Source of the DNA: Nocardia nova NBRC 15556
Lineage (GTDB): Bacteria > Actinomycetota > Actinomycetes > Mycobacteriales > Mycobacteriaceae
DNA length: 58,530 nt
Reading direction: 5' to 3'
Assembly (NCBI RefSeq): GCF_001613005.1
Contig: NZ_BDBN01000067.1
Location: 1-58,530, forward strand
Shown here in pieces: positions 1 through 8,423 of the stretch; positions within the stretch are counted from its first letter, which is position 1; every line of letters starts with the position of its first letter. A model generated the notes under the pieces. It was given only the letters and a program-made list of their open reading frames with translations. It was not told where the DNA came from and made no database searches. Position numbers and translations under genes: made by a program.

Positions 1-4
1 TCTT

Positions 5-370
5 GTGCAACTACCCAACCCCCACCCCGCCGACGGTCCCAAGGCCGCCGACAAACTCGACGACGACGATTACCCCGCCTATTCGATGGGACGCGCCGCG
101 GAAATCCTCGGTGTCACCCAAGCGTTCCTGCGTAGCCTCGACGCCGCGCAATTGCTGACCCCGCAACGATCGGGCGGGGGGCACCGCCGTTACTCGCGCT
201 ACCAGCTGCGTATCGCCGCGCGCGTGCGTGAACTCGTCGATGCCGGCAACGGCCTCGACGCCGCGTGCCGCATCGTCATCCTCGAAGACCAGCTCGCCGA
301 GGCCCGACGCCTCAACACCGAACTGCAGCACACCCTCGATCAGCACAGCAACCCCACAGAGACGACGTGA
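5..370 (+). CDS. MerR/HspR-like transcriptional regulator
   Basis: A 121-residue protein read from the GTG at 5. Residues about 25-70 form an N-terminal MerR-type winged helix (YSMGRAAEILGVTQAFLR, then GGGHRRYSRYQ), followed by a helical tail suited to dimerisation. This layout resembles HspR, the heat-shock repressor of actinobacteria, but no chaperone gene is visible nearby. The start is uncertain: the GTG has no clear ribosome site and the frame is open to the window edge, so the true N-terminus may lie upstream. If the window is a closed circle, the promoter and leader at 58247-58468 would drive this gene. The stop overlaps the next start (GTGA), so the two are probably translated together. 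Confidence 0.8.
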   Translation: MQLPNPHPADGPKAADKLDDDDYPAYSMGRAAEILGVTQAFLRSLDAAQLLTPQRSGGGHRRYSRYQLRIAARVRELVDAGNGLDAACRIVILEDQLAEARRLNTELQHTLDQHSNPTETT

Positions 371-588
371 ACGTGCCCGACACACGCACCGGCCACATGG
401 ATGTCTTCCTCCCTCAGGCGCTGGAACCCGCCGTCCTCGACGCAGTGATCCGCCTCAACGTCACCTCCGCCCTGGCCCGCACCGGCGAATCGCCCGTCAC
501 CATCGAGTACGGCACCGGCCGGCCACATTCGCCAGGGGTCACCTGCTGGCCGGTCACCTACACCACCGACACGGAACAACCCCGCTGA
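367..588 (+). CDS. Small hypothetical protein coupled to the MerR gene
   Basis: A 73-residue protein starting at the GTG that overlaps the stop of the preceding regulator by 4 bp, which is why this start is preferred to an upstream in-frame ATG at 265. It has no membrane segment and no motif I recognise. The overlap suggests a two-gene operon with the MerR-like gene and a linked role, but function cannot be assigned. Confidence 0.6.
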   Translation: MNVPDTRTGHMDVFLPQALEPAVLDAVIRLNVTSALARTGESPVTIEYGTGRPHSPGVTCWPVTYTTDTEQPR

Positions 589-775
589 CAGTCGGCAGCA
601 GCTCCGCACACCTTCTCGGTCGGACAACGAACTCGGGTCAGATGCCGCCCAACTCTCGCCCTCACCGCAGGGCGAGCACTGCAACTGCGGGCTCGCGCCA
701 CGGCCGGCGAACCCGGAAATCGACGCTGGCCACCGAGTGCAGCATCAGCCGCGAAACCGCGAAAAATCTGCGCAG

Positions 776-1045
776 TTACGTGGGGCTTTGGTTGGTGTCG
801 ACGAATTCGAGGTCGGATTCGCGTTCCCATGTCCAGAGGTTTCCCGGCCACCACACCACGACCCAGTCCGTCCCGCCGGTAGGCGGGGTTTTCGACCACA
901 CCGCAACGAGTTCGCCGGAGGTGTGGTCGAAGTCTGTGCGCACCACGGCGGCATGCCCGGCGGGGGCGACGTAGCCGACCCGGTCGGCGGAGGCCAGGCC
1001 GGCGCGCGACTTCAACCGGATCCGGGTACGCGGCGCAACGGGCAT
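776..1045 (-). CDS. Hypothetical protein (89 aa)
   Basis: Reads as a plausible small protein with a Trp-rich C-terminal part (TDWVVVWWPGNLWTWERE), likely a compact beta-rich fold. Starts at an ATG at 1045 with only a weak ribosome site. It is divergent from the small gene at 1101. No family recognised. Confidence 0.55.
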   Translation of the reverse strand: MPVAPRTRIRLKSRAGLASADRVGYVAPAGHAAVVRTDFDHTSGELVAVWSKTPPTGGTDWVVVWWPGNLWTWERESDLEFVDTNQSPT

Positions 1046-1100
1046 CGGTTGAGCTTGTCACCTGCGTCCGCGGCGAGGCTCGGGTGGGATAGTCGCGGGT

Positions 1101-1340
1101 ATGGGCGAGGAGATCGCGGTAGGAGATCGCATCCAGTGGTGCGCTGACATCGACGGCCGTCCCGTCGAGCCCGGCGATTCCGACGCACGGACGTACAACG
1201 GGACCGTCGACAGCGTGCACCGGCATCCGGACGACGCCGGCCGGATCGTGGCCTATCTCGTGCGTTGTCGGGGCGGGGTCAGCGGCACCTATCTCGCCAC
1301 CGTGCTGCCGGAGCATCGGCCGACCGTCATCGAGTTGTAG
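1101..1340 (+). CDS. Hypothetical acidic protein (79 aa)
   Basis: Acidic protein (MGEEIAVGDRIQWCADIDG at the N-terminus) with the alternating hydrophobic pattern of a small beta-barrel. ATG start at 1101, transcribed away from 776-1045 and followed after about 55 bp by another small gene of similar character. Family not recognised. Codon use and composition are protein-like, in contrast to the Arg/Pro-rich antisense frames. Confidence 0.6.
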   Translation: MGEEIAVGDRIQWCADIDGRPVEPGDSDARTYNGTVDSVHRHPDDAGRIVAYLVRCRGGVSGTYLATVLPEHRPTVIEL

Positions 1341-1394
1341 ACGTCCGGCTCGACGCTGGACAGACCGTCCAGTCGGGTCTCGTATTGTTGACGT

Positions 1395-1589
1395 GTGCTG
1401 GAAGTGGGTGCCCTGGTCAAGAAGTCGGCAGACAGCGACCACGTCTTCGAGATCGTGGAGATCGAAGACGACGCGCGGGCGCTCATCGCCCCGACCGGCG
1501 AGACCGCTGATATGCCGGGTTCGTACGCGTATTGGTGGCCGCTGCGCCTGCTCACCCCCGCCGAGGGCGACGCCCCACCGGGACAGTGA
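1395..1589 (+). CDS. Hypothetical acidic protein (64 aa)
   Basis: GTG start at 1395. A short acidic protein (FEIVEIEDDARALIAPTG) that looks like a compact beta domain, similar in style to the gene at 1101. Its last 38 bp overlap the 3' end of a small gene on the other strand. No family recognised. Confidence 0.55.
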   Translation: MLEVGALVKKSADSDHVFEIVEIEDDARALIAPTGETADMPGSYAYWWPLRLLTPAEGDAPPGQ

Positions 1590-1725
1590 GTTCCCGACTC
1601 CGCTGCGCGCGCAGCCGGTTTCGGCGCGCGATCTGCGGCCGCCCGTAGATGCGGGCCAGCAGGTTGCGCATCCGGGCCTGAGTCCAGCGTTCGGCGACCT
1701 CGGGGTGTGGTTGTGGATTGGTCAT
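1552..1725 (-). CDS. Small basic hypothetical protein (57 aa)
   Basis: Starts at an ATG that overlaps the stop of the upstream minus-strand gene in an ATGA junction, and ends at the TGA at 1552-1554. The product begins MTNPQPHPEVAERWTQARMR and is rich in Arg and Leu with a helical central part, so nucleic-acid binding is possible. Coupling to the 63-residue gene supports it. It is convergent with, and overlaps the end of, the gene at 1395. Confidence 0.5.
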   Translation of the reverse strand: MTNPQPHPEVAERWTQARMRNLLARIYGRPQIARRNRLRAQRSRELTVPVGRRPRRG

Positions 1726-1913
1726 GTCCGTACGACGCCGTGCGGGCGGAACTGGTTGCCCGCCGTCGACAGACGCACCCCGTTCGGGCCGAAATCATCG
1801 AGCCGGAGCAGCGGAATGGGTTCGGCGCGAACGCTATACGCGCTGAGGAGACGAGGGGCCCGGCGGCTCGGATCCGCCGGGTCCCTCACTTGTTCACCGT
1901 AGAAGATGGCCAT
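1722..1913 (-). CDS. Small hypothetical protein (63 aa)
   Basis: ATG start at 1913, product beginning MAIFYGEQVRDPADPSRRAP. Overlaps the next minus-strand gene by 4 bp (ATGA), suggesting an operon of two small proteins. No domain recognised. Confidence 0.5.
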   Translation of the reverse strand: MAIFYGEQVRDPADPSRRAPRLLSAYSVRAEPIPLLRLDDFGPNGVRLSTAGNQFRPHGVVRT

Positions 1914-2311
1914 CGGCTCTGCGGGTGAAACCGGTAGTGCTGGTGGCGGTTGCGGGTGCTGTGAGACTGTGCCGGTCGAGGGTTTGCTGACTCGGTGCCA
2001 TGCGCTAGGTTGTGGAGCGTCACAACATCACACGCTGTCGGGGCGGCGCTTTCGCCGATGTTTGGTGTGTGCCACGGGTTTCCGCGGGCCGGGTTTGCCC
2101 AAGCCTGGCTTGTTGTGCCCTCGAGGTCCTCATTGAGCCGGGGAATCGAGGGACCGGAAGGCCCGGTGCCGGCGAGGGAGCCCTGCCACTGGTCATCTCA
2201 CGCCGGCACCGTGTCCAGCCGGGAAATCGCGGGCCACGCTACCACTTCCACCTCATCGCCGCGGATGGCCGCGCAGCCGCGGCCGAGATGGTCTCTTTCG
2301 CCCGGTGCGCT
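1914..2311. other. Gap with a possible YegP/DUF1508-like remnant
   Basis: No complete convincing gene. On the plus strand, around 2230-2310, one frame reads RYHFHLIAADGRAAAAE, resembling the first strand pair of YegP/DUF1508 domains (F-x-F-x-L-x-A-A-N-G). The match stops abruptly and has no credible start. It may be a decayed fragment or chance. Confidence 0.25.
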
Positions 2312-2791
2312 CTACATGAAGGGCCACAGGTCGGCGTCGCGGTGGGTGTCGTGTCGCAGTCGGGGATCGTCGGGCGGGCGAAGCCACCGGACCGGTACCT
2401 GGATGGTCTCGAGTGACGGGACACGGGCGGGGTGTCCGGTGTGGTCGACCAGCATTCCGATGACCCGGTAACCGTGTCCCGGCGAGATGCCGAGGGCGGT
2501 GGCTTGGGTGTCTGTGAGCGCGATGTCGGTGTGGGCGCGTTCGACCAGCCGCAGCCCTTGAACGGTCACCGGTTTCGTGTCGCGGTCGATGCTGGTGACG
2601 GTGATCTGGAACCGGGTGCCGGCCAAGAGCCGGGCCACCCACATCGGTGTCCCTGGCAGCTCGCGTTCTGGGTAGCGGGCGATCGGTAGCCGGTGGGGGA
2701 CTAGGACCACGTAGGTGTGCCCGATCTGCACGTCACGGGCTCGCACATCTTCCAGAGTGGTCTTTGCCCGTGTGAGGGCGCAACGACGCAC
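2312..2791 (-). CDS. Hypothetical protein (159 aa)
   Basis: GTG start at 2791 with an AAAGGTGG ribosome site about six bases upstream. The central part (RARDVQIGHTYVVLVPHRLP, then a region rich in Val, Thr and Ile) looks like a beta-barrel or PUA-like fold, and there is no membrane segment. It precedes no obvious partner. Function unknown. Confidence 0.65.
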   Translation of the reverse strand: MRRCALTRAKTTLEDVRARDVQIGHTYVVLVPHRLPIARYPERELPGTPMWVARLLAGTRFQITVTSIDRDTKPVTVQGLRLVERAHTDIALTDTQATALGISPGHGYRVIGMLVDHTGHPARVPSLETIQVPVRWLRPPDDPRLRHDTHRDADLWPFM

Positions 2792-2871
2792 CAGATTCCA
2801 CCTTTATGCTGAGCGATGCCGGGCCCGGCCAACATGAGCGGAACTCTCGGTGCCGGGCCCGGACCAAACCT

Positions 2872-3231
2872 TCAAGCGCGGCGGCGGTAGCGGTCTCCGG
2901 CGTCGAACCAGTCGCTGAGCCACAGCGCGGCGGTAGCAGCATCGGTCCCGGCCGATAGGCCGGTCTCATGCCACGTGCCGGCATCCTCGTCGCGGCAGCG
3001 GTAGTGCCAGCCCAGAGCGTCGTACATGACGACGGCCAGGTACTCACACGCCGGGGTGCGGGGCGCGCAGGTGACGGTGAAGAATCCGCGGCCGGCGCCG
3101 ACACCGGGTGGGAACAGCCCGACATCGAGATCGCGGACGCGTAGACCGAACGCGGCCGCGATCGCGGTACGCGCCGCCAGCGCCTTCTTGGTAAGACTCA
3201 CCGCGACCACGATCACCACCGTCGCGTCCAT
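2872..3231 (-). CDS. Hypothetical protein (119 aa)
   Basis: The ATG at 3231 is preferred because residues upstream of it in the same open frame are Arg/Pro-rich and not protein-like. The N-terminus MDATVVIVVAVSLTKKALA is hydrophobic, followed by a soluble domain with paired Cys (TCAPRTPACEY) and a Trp-rich end (ALWLSDWFDAG). Family not recognised. A 13-bp-arm hairpin at 3286-3325 lies in its presumed leader. Confidence 0.6.
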   Translation of the reverse strand: MDATVVIVVAVSLTKKALAARTAIAAAFGLRVRDLDVGLFPPGVGAGRGFFTVTCAPRTPACEYLAVVMYDALGWHYRCRDEDAGTWHETGLSAGTDAATAALWLSDWFDAGDRYRRRA

Positions 3232-4327
3232 GAACCGGCTAACCCCGCGCGGGCGGCGGGTGCGCTGCGCCGCAGCAGGGTCGCGGCGGCTCCCCCGGCG
3301 GGGGTGTTGGGGCCGGGGGAGCCGCGCTTTCTCCACGGTCTCGCTCCGCGCGAGCGGGACCGGAGTGGTGAGTCGGAGATTTGTTCCGACCTCCTTCGGG
3401 CGCCGCGGAACACAGGGGGTAGCCATGTCGCTGGGCCCGGGGCTACTCACGAGCCCGACCCGAGAGGGTATGCGCAGCAACCGCCCCGCGACTATGAGGC
3501 AGAACACAAAAATAGACAAATGTGGTTGTACTCACTCGATTCTGGCGATCAACTCGCCCCTGCGGAAGACAGTGCGTCGGCCGCCGAACGGCGGTGTGCG
3601 GGATGGGGCCTGCCACGCCACGTGCTCGGGGGAAGCGTCGGCCCCGGCAGGCCCCAGCGTCGAGTCGCAGGCGGCTCACAGTGCCCGTTTGCGACGCCGA
3701 TGCCAACGTGACAAGTCCCTCCTTCACGCGGCGAGCCGACCGTATATCGGTGCTCGCACATCCGTCCAAAGGCTCAGCCACTGAGCGCCAGGCGATTCGC
3801 GCTGCGAAATGTGGTCCAAACAGGCTCTACGCCACAAGGATTGGTGCCACGTTTGTGAGAAAGATCGCCCGAGACCTCACTCCCGCCGGGGCCAGGCGAG
3901 TAGGGGGCGAAGTGGTGCGCTACCTGGTTGCGGCTACACGTCGGTGCACACGAGTACGGGTCCACCTCACCCGGCGTTCGCTGGGCGCTGCGGCTCGGCA
4001 GGGCGTCGCTGTGGGAGCCGCTAAGGCTGGGTCGGCGGGGCGGGCGGGGTCGACGGTGTGGCCCCGCCCGCGCGTCGGTGTCTGGCCTCGCCCTGGATGG
4101 AGGGGAGCTGGGCGAGGTGGGGTCGTCTGGGTGACGGCCCGCGGACACAGGAGCCGAATGCCACGTATCCGGCGATTGAGGAAACCGGCGCACACCAGGT
4201 GTGCGTGGCACCGAGCCTCAGCTCCCGGACCGCGAAACTACCCGCATCGCCGCATCGGCGCAGCCGTTTCGGCCCGGATCCTGCGCTGAATTCCCACGTC
4301 CCCGTGGAGGATTGGCTGGTGGCTGGG
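3232..4327. other. About 1.1 kb without a convincing gene
   Basis: Several long frames exist but all are Arg/Pro-rich, as expected for non-coding DNA at this GC content. Visible structure: a perfect 13-bp-arm hairpin at 3286-3298/3313-3325 and an imperfect one near 3336-3367. Around 3490-3545 there is a locally AT-richer stretch that could hold the promoter of the 2872-3231 gene. This may be a degraded insertion or simply regulatory spacer. Confidence 0.4.
3286..3325. promoter_or_regulatory. GC-rich hairpin in the leader of the 119-aa gene
   Basis: GCGGCTCCCCCGG at 3286-3298 pairs perfectly with CCGGGGGAGCCGC at 3313-3325. It is followed on the plus strand by GCTTT, so it could be a plus-strand terminator. 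On the minus strand it sits about 55 bp upstream of the ATG at 3231, where it would form a leader stem. Confidence 0.45.
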
Positions 4328-5158
4328 TCAGTGGCCGGTGGCCGAGATCCTTTGGGCGCCGGGGCGCAGCCGGAACCGGTGGTGTTCGAAGTCCCAGAAC
4401 CGGTAGATCGGCCATTGCAGGGTGTGGGACAGGCAGGCGGCGGCGATGATCAGCCGGTGCTGGGGGCGGATGCGGAATCCGTGGTGTTCGATGGTGGCCA
4501 GGCCGATGTGGTGGAACTGCCATTGCCGGCGGGGGCTGGTGCGCCGGCGCCGGGCGGAGGTCTGCGCACGCATCGAAGTCAGCTGGTCGATGCGCAACCC
4601 CCGCAAGGTCAGGCACAACGCCAGATCCAGGTCCTCGGCCACGTCGGCGCGGGTCTGCACCGCATCGCGCACCTGCTCCCATGCCTCGCGGCGCAGGGCC
4701 ATGTTGGGGCCGTACATGTTTCCGACGGGGCCGCCGAGTTTGCCCAGGCGCAGCAGCAGTTGCTGGCCGAACCGCAGGAAGAACCCGATCGGGGAATCGT
4801 GGTAGGTGCACAGCCCGGTCACCGCAGCCGTGTCCGGGTGGGTGGTGAGGTAGTCGCGGATGGTGGCGGCCCAGTCGTCGTCGACGAGGGTGTCGGCGTC
4901 GGTGCGGGCGATCACCTCGCCGCGCGCTTTGTCGAATCCGGCGTTGCGTGCCGCGGGGATGCCGCGCACCGGTTCGTGTAGCAACTGCACCTTCGGGTGG
5001 CGGCCGGCGAACTCGTAGACCACCTGGGCGGTGCCGTCGTCGCTGCCGTTGTCGACCACGATCACCTCGTCGACAGCGTCCTGGGCGACCAGCCGGGACA
5101 AGGTTCGCTCGATGACGCGAGCTTCGTTGAGAGCGGGAACTACCACCGACAAGATCAT
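4328..5158 (-). CDS. Family 2 glycosyltransferase (copy A)
   Basis: A 276-residue GT-A fold glycosyltransferase, expected to move a sugar from a nucleotide donor onto a lipid or glycan. Visible: the N-terminal VVVPALNEARVIERT strand, the nucleotide-binding DNGSDDGT, the metal-binding DxD region (ARTDADT) and a downstream AEDLDLAL acidic motif. The C-terminus has a hydrophobic stretch (LIIAAACLSHTLQWPIYRFW) that may contact the membrane. The ATG at 5158 is set by an AGGAG six bases upstream. It lies 86 bp after a paralogous glycosyltransferase, suggesting a tandem duplication and a shared transcript. Acceptor and donor cannot be told. Confidence 0.88.
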   Translation of the reverse strand: MILSVVVPALNEARVIERTLSRLVAQDAVDEVIVVDNGSDDGTAQVVYEFAGRHPKVQLLHEPVRGIPAARNAGFDKARGEVIARTDADTLVDDDWAATIRDYLTTHPDTAAVTGLCTYHDSPIGFFLRFGQQLLLRLGKLGGPVGNMYGPNMALRREAWEQVRDAVQTRADVAEDLDLALCLTLRGLRIDQLTSMRAQTSARRRRTSPRRQWQFHHIGLATIEHHGFRIRPQHRLIIAAACLSHTLQWPIYRFWDFEHHRFRLRPGAQRISATGH

Positions 5159-5244
5159 CGAACATCTCCTGGTGCGAGGAATGGTTGGACGAATCGAGGA
5201 AGGGGATCGGCAGTCACGCGGTCGGGCGGGTGTGGGGTGAGTTC

Positions 5245-6204
5245 TCAGACGGTCATGCCGAGGTCGGATCCGTTGTCGCTGTGGTGGTTTTGCGGGGCCG
5301 AGCGGGTGTGCTCGGTGTGGTGGGCGGCGCAGTGGGGGCAGCCGTGGGCGCGGTGGTGGTGCACGGTGGAGGTGCGGGGAGGCGAGGGGTGCAGGGTGAA
5401 GCGGCGGCGCCCGAAGTTCCAGAACCGGTAGATCGGCCATTGGAGGGTGTAGGCCAGCCACGCTCGCACGATGAGCACGTGGTGCCCGGGCCGGATGAGG
5501 TAGCCCTGGTTGGCCAGGGTGCGCAGTCCGCACTGCTGGTATTGCCACCACTGGCGTGGAGGGGTGCGGTATCGGCGCGCGGAGGTGCGTGCGTGCATGT
5601 GCACGGGGCGGTCGATGCGCAGGCCGTGCTTGCTCAAACACAGCGCGAGGTCGAGGTCTTCGACGATGTCGGCGCGCATGCAGACCGCTTCCCGGACTTG
5701 TTGCCAGGCGCTGGCGCGGATGGCCATGTTGGCGCCGAACATGTTGGCGACGGTGCGTGCGGGGCGGCCGCGTCGTTGTTGCAGTCGCACAGCGGTTTTC
5801 AGGACGAACCCGACAGGTGAGTCGTGAAAGCTCAGCGGACCGGTGAGGGCGGCGGTGCCGGGGTGGGCGGCCAGGTGGTCGCGGATGGCGCGAGCCCAGC
5901 CTGGTGCGACGAAGGTGTCGGCGTCGGTGCGGGCGATGATCTGCCCGCAGGCGTGGTCGAAGCCGGTATTGCGCGCCCACGCGATTCCCGGGCGGGGCTC
6001 GTCGAGCACAACGATCCGGTCATGGCGGCGGCTGTAGTCGGCGGCGATCGAGGCGGTGGCGTCGGTGCTGGCGTTGTCGACGACCACGATTTCGTCGATC
6101 TCACGCTGCGCCAGCAGCCGGTCGAGCACCGCGGCGATGGACCGTTCCTCGTTGAACGCGGGAACGACGACCGACAGCACCGGCGTGGAATCTGGCAGGG
6201 GCAC
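5245..6204 (-). CDS. Family 2 glycosyltransferase (copy B)
   Basis: A 319-residue paralogue of the downstream glycosyltransferase, with matching motifs in the same order: SVVVPAFNEERSIAAV, DNASTDAT, IARTDADT and VEDLDLALCL, then a shared LQWPIYRFWNFG near the C-terminus. The GTG at 6204 is chosen because an AGGAG lies about six bases upstream; an earlier in-frame start at 6255 has none. Unlike copy A it ends in a His/Cys-rich tail (HHHRAHGCPHCAAHH), which may bind metal. The pair probably modifies a cell-envelope glycolipid or glycan, a common plasmid or genomic-island cargo, but the substrate is unknown. Confidence 0.87.
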   Translation of the reverse strand: MPLPDSTPVLSVVVPAFNEERSIAAVLDRLLAQREIDEIVVVDNASTDATASIAADYSRRHDRIVVLDEPRPGIAWARNTGFDHACGQIIARTDADTFVAPGWARAIRDHLAAHPGTAALTGPLSFHDSPVGFVLKTAVRLQQRRGRPARTVANMFGANMAIRASAWQQVREAVCMRADIVEDLDLALCLSKHGLRIDRPVHMHARTSARRYRTPPRQWWQYQQCGLRTLANQGYLIRPGHHVLIVRAWLAYTLQWPIYRFWNFGRRRFTLHPSPPRTSTVHHHRAHGCPHCAAHHTEHTRSAPQNHHSDNGSDLGMTV

Positions 6205-6820
6205 AACAGCTCCTGATCTGTCTGGGTACAGGGAAACAACACGCACCAATTGCACGGCAACGCGTTTCGGCGCCGGCTCCCGAGCACCCGGCGCCCTCGC
6301 GGTGAAAGGAGATCCCCACCGTCATGCACGTCCAACCTGTCGCCGCAGGCTCGAACTGCCACGGCGCCACAGTCATTCGCTGCTGCTCAGCGCATGGATC
6401 GGTGCCGTTTCCCGCCCGGCCGCACCAGCCGGCACCTGCGGTCGGATTCGCGCCAAGCCCACTTGCCGGTAGGTGACCAGCAGGGGGCCGGAACCGACCA
6501 CAGACCCGTAAACACCACCCACACACCCGATCCCGGCCCGGGCGAGGTGGTCAGCAAAAAACTTCGCACACAATTTCGCTGTGTTTCTTCGACACCGAAC
6601 ACGGATAGTGGCGATCTCCACAGGAACGAAAGTTCATCGCAGCGTTGGCGAAGCGTGGAGCAGGTGCGGAAGTCGCGTCGAATAGGTGTTCGCGAGTCAT
6701 TGTTTAGGCTTTCCGGGTGATTTTTGATTCCTGGAAGCTGTGTGTAATGTTCCGGCTCGGGCTCAGGCAGGAGCTCCACTCGCAAAAAAGCATCAAGTCC
6801 CTCGGAGGGGGTGATTACCC

Positions 6821-6880
6821 GTGATTCTCACTTTCGTCTTCAACCTGCTGCACTCGCTGCTCGGCATCGTCGGGCTGTGA
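6821..6880 (+). CDS. Possible 19-aa hydrophobic peptide
   Basis: Reading frame GTG...TGA of 19 codons giving MILTFVFNLLHSLLGIVGL, almost wholly hydrophobic and able to form one membrane helix. A strong purine-rich ribosome site (GGAGGGGGTGA) ends eight bases upstream, which is unusual for a chance frame. Such peptides occur as leader peptides, type I toxins and small pore-forming or PSM-like peptides. Nothing visible distinguishes these, and the ribosome site could instead serve the longer overlapping frame from the GTG at 6811. Confidence 0.4.
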   Translation: MILTFVFNLLHSLLGIVGL

Positions 6881-7108
6881 TTGCGAAACCGGTCGACTCT
6901 CACTCCAGGGGACACGGCCGGTCTTCTCCCCGAGCAACATATGCGCTGTTCAGCTCCTCTTCTGCTGGTGGGGCGCAGCGTGGTGGCAAACCAACCAGGG
7001 GCCTTCCACACCCCTGAGTCACCGAATGTTCAACACACACCGGAACGCAGTGCACTGATCGAATCCGGCGGTTTATCAGCACTGCATTCCGTTCTCTCTG
7101 CAACTGAA

Positions 7109-7139
7109 CTTATCTACCGGTAACCCTTATCCCCGGTAA
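7109..7139. repeat. Tandem near-direct repeat (putative operator)
   Basis: CTTATCTACCGGTAA (7109-7123) and CTTATCCCCGGTAA (7126-7139) lie about 17 bp apart in an otherwise AT-richer stretch without a gene. The first copy contains the palindrome TACCGGTA. The spacing fits two sites on nearly the same face of the helix, suggesting an operator. The regulator is unknown. Confidence 0.4.
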
Positions 7140-7390
7140 ATAATTCAGTTGCCAAGGCCGGGGTGGCTTTTTCGGGATCCCCTTTTCTTTTTCGCGCGCG
7201 GGTGGCTAATCGGCGAACACCACACCTGTGCCGGAATTGATTCGGGTAGATTCGGCACCTCCGCCATTCGGTAAAAGAGGTCGGGTGGCGCCGCGGCTGG
7301 ACGATCCGCAGCCTCGGCGCCCCTGCCTCGCCACTCGACCGCATTCGGACTCGACACCGAAGCACCCCTGGCACAGAAGGGGATCCCCAG

Positions 7391-7870
7391 GTGAGACCGC
7401 GATCGAGATCGGCTGCCCGCCCGCACCCCAGCTCCCGCGAGCAGAGATGGCAGTTCACCGATTTCGGTGACACGCTGATGATTTCGATTCCCCCGGGCAC
7501 TGCGACCATCGAAATGACGGGCCCGCTTGCTGCGGCTGTCGACCTATACCTGCACGCCAACCGGCTCGACGGCCCCACCGCCCTGATCGGCGACGACAAT
7601 CCCAGCCGCCTCTACCTGGTGACCGGTCTCGACCGCACCCGGCTGGCCGCCTGCTACCTCGAAACCACCGGCGCGCGCATCCATACCGGCACCCACAGCA
7701 TCCATATCCCCCCGGCCGGGCCGCGGCGATGGTGCATCCGGGAAGGCACTCGCGACTGGGTTCCCCCCATCGTCGCTCTCGCAGCCGCCGCCCGCTGCGC
7801 GAGCTCTCAGGCCCTCACCCGCGAAACCCACGCCCCGGCCCGCCTCACGCGCGAAGTCAGCCACGTATAA
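7391..7870 (+). CDS. Hypothetical protein (159 aa)
   Basis: GTG start at 7391 after GGGGATCCCCAG; the first 18 residues are Arg/Ser-rich, so the true start may be later. The body (WQFTDFGDTLMISIPPGTAT, then LYLVTGLDRTRLAACYLETT and THSIHIPPAG) is a compact mixed domain with no membrane segment. It faintly recalls fragments of actinobacterial primase-polymerase-like proteins, but no catalytic motif is clear. It converges on the PNPOx-like gene across a strong hairpin. Confidence 0.6.
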   Translation: MRPRSRSAARPHPSSREQRWQFTDFGDTLMISIPPGTATIEMTGPLAAAVDLYLHANRLDGPTALIGDDNPSRLYLVTGLDRTRLAACYLETTGARIHTGTHSIHIPPAGPRRWCIREGTRDWVPPIVALAAAARCASSQALTRETHAPARLTREVSHV

Positions 7871-7906
7871 GGCTGCCGCCGTACCACCCGGCAGGGTATC
7901 GAGGTG

Positions 7907-7952
7907 GCGAAAGCGAGCTGAACGCCGCGAGGTGCGCTCAGCTCGCTTTCGC
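7907..7952. terminator. Bidirectional terminator hairpin
   Basis: Perfect 15-bp arms GCGAAAGCGAGCTGA (7907-7921) and TCAGCTCGCTTTCGC (7938-7952) between convergent genes. The right arm contains the stop codon of the minus-strand gene. Confidence 0.75.
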
Positions 7953-8423
7953 GGCCAGCTCGGCGAGGAACTGCGGCATGCGGCCGATGCCGAAGTCGTA
8001 GTACCGCGCCCACTGCGGCTCGAGTGCGATCCGTGCCATCCGGTCGTACATGGCCCGGCAGCTGCGCTCGAACTCGACCGCGAACTCGGGATCGAAGTTC
8101 TTTCGGGCGGCCGCGAGATACTCCGGAACCACCCCGTCGACCATTGTGAGGTGCACGATGCCGCGCACCGACAGATTCTTCGCCGATCCGGGGGTGTCCC
8201 CGGCGTCGATGGTCAGGGCCACCTCCGGCCGGGCGGACAATGCTTCGACCTTGGGAGCGGTGGCCGCGGTGGACATGACGATCTCCTCGCCGGTCCAGAA
8301 GATGCCGATCGGGACGACGCGGGGCAGTCCGTCGAGTCCGTTGTAAGCCAGCCGCGCCATCGACGCCGTCTCCAAAAGCTCACGGGCGTCGGCGAATTCC
8401 TTCTCGATCTGCTTGGTGTCCAT
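7938..8423 (-). CDS. Pyridoxamine 5'-phosphate oxidase-like flavin protein
   Basis: A 161-residue protein of the split-barrel flavin-binding superfamily (PNPOx-like, related to F420- or FMN-dependent reductases). Evidence: the N-terminal helix followed by ASMARLAYNGLDGLPRVVPI (barrel strands), FWTGEEIVMSTAATAPKVEAL and PEVALTIDAGD, then VRGIVHLTMVDGVVPEY, typical of this fold. The ATG at 8423 is chosen for the GAAGAGGAT immediately upstream. Members reduce xenobiotics, biliverdin or quinones, but the substrate here cannot be read from sequence. It is apparently a single-gene unit. Confidence 0.82.
   Translation of the reverse strand: MDTKQIEKEFADARELLETASMARLAYNGLDGLPRVVPIGIFWTGEEIVMSTAATAPKVEALSARPEVALTIDAGDTPGSAKNLSVRGIVHLTMVDGVVPEYLAAARKNFDPEFAVEFERSCRAMYDRMARIALEPQWARYYDFGIGRMPQFLAELAAKAS

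Larger units (their letters stand above)
6205..7390. other. Sparse region with a peptide frame and control elements
   Basis: About 1.2 kb without a convincing gene other than a 19-codon frame at 6821-6880. Frames on the minus strand at 6373-6621 and 6387-6785 are possible but have poor starts and compositions. The stretch 6540-7260 is locally less GC-rich. It contains a near-direct repeat CTTATCTACCGGTAA / CTTATCCCCGGTAA at 7109-7123 and 7126-7139, likely a regulator-binding site for the gene at 7391 or an upstream transcript. Confidence 0.4.

Noticed and set aside
558..1442. Long minus-strand frame of 294 codons
   Set aside because: Arg/Pro/His-rich translation overlapping better small genes; typical of non-coding frames at high GC.
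3522..4289. Long plus-strand frames between the 119-aa gene and the glycosyltransferases
   Set aside because: No ribosome site, no domain and Arg-dominated composition.
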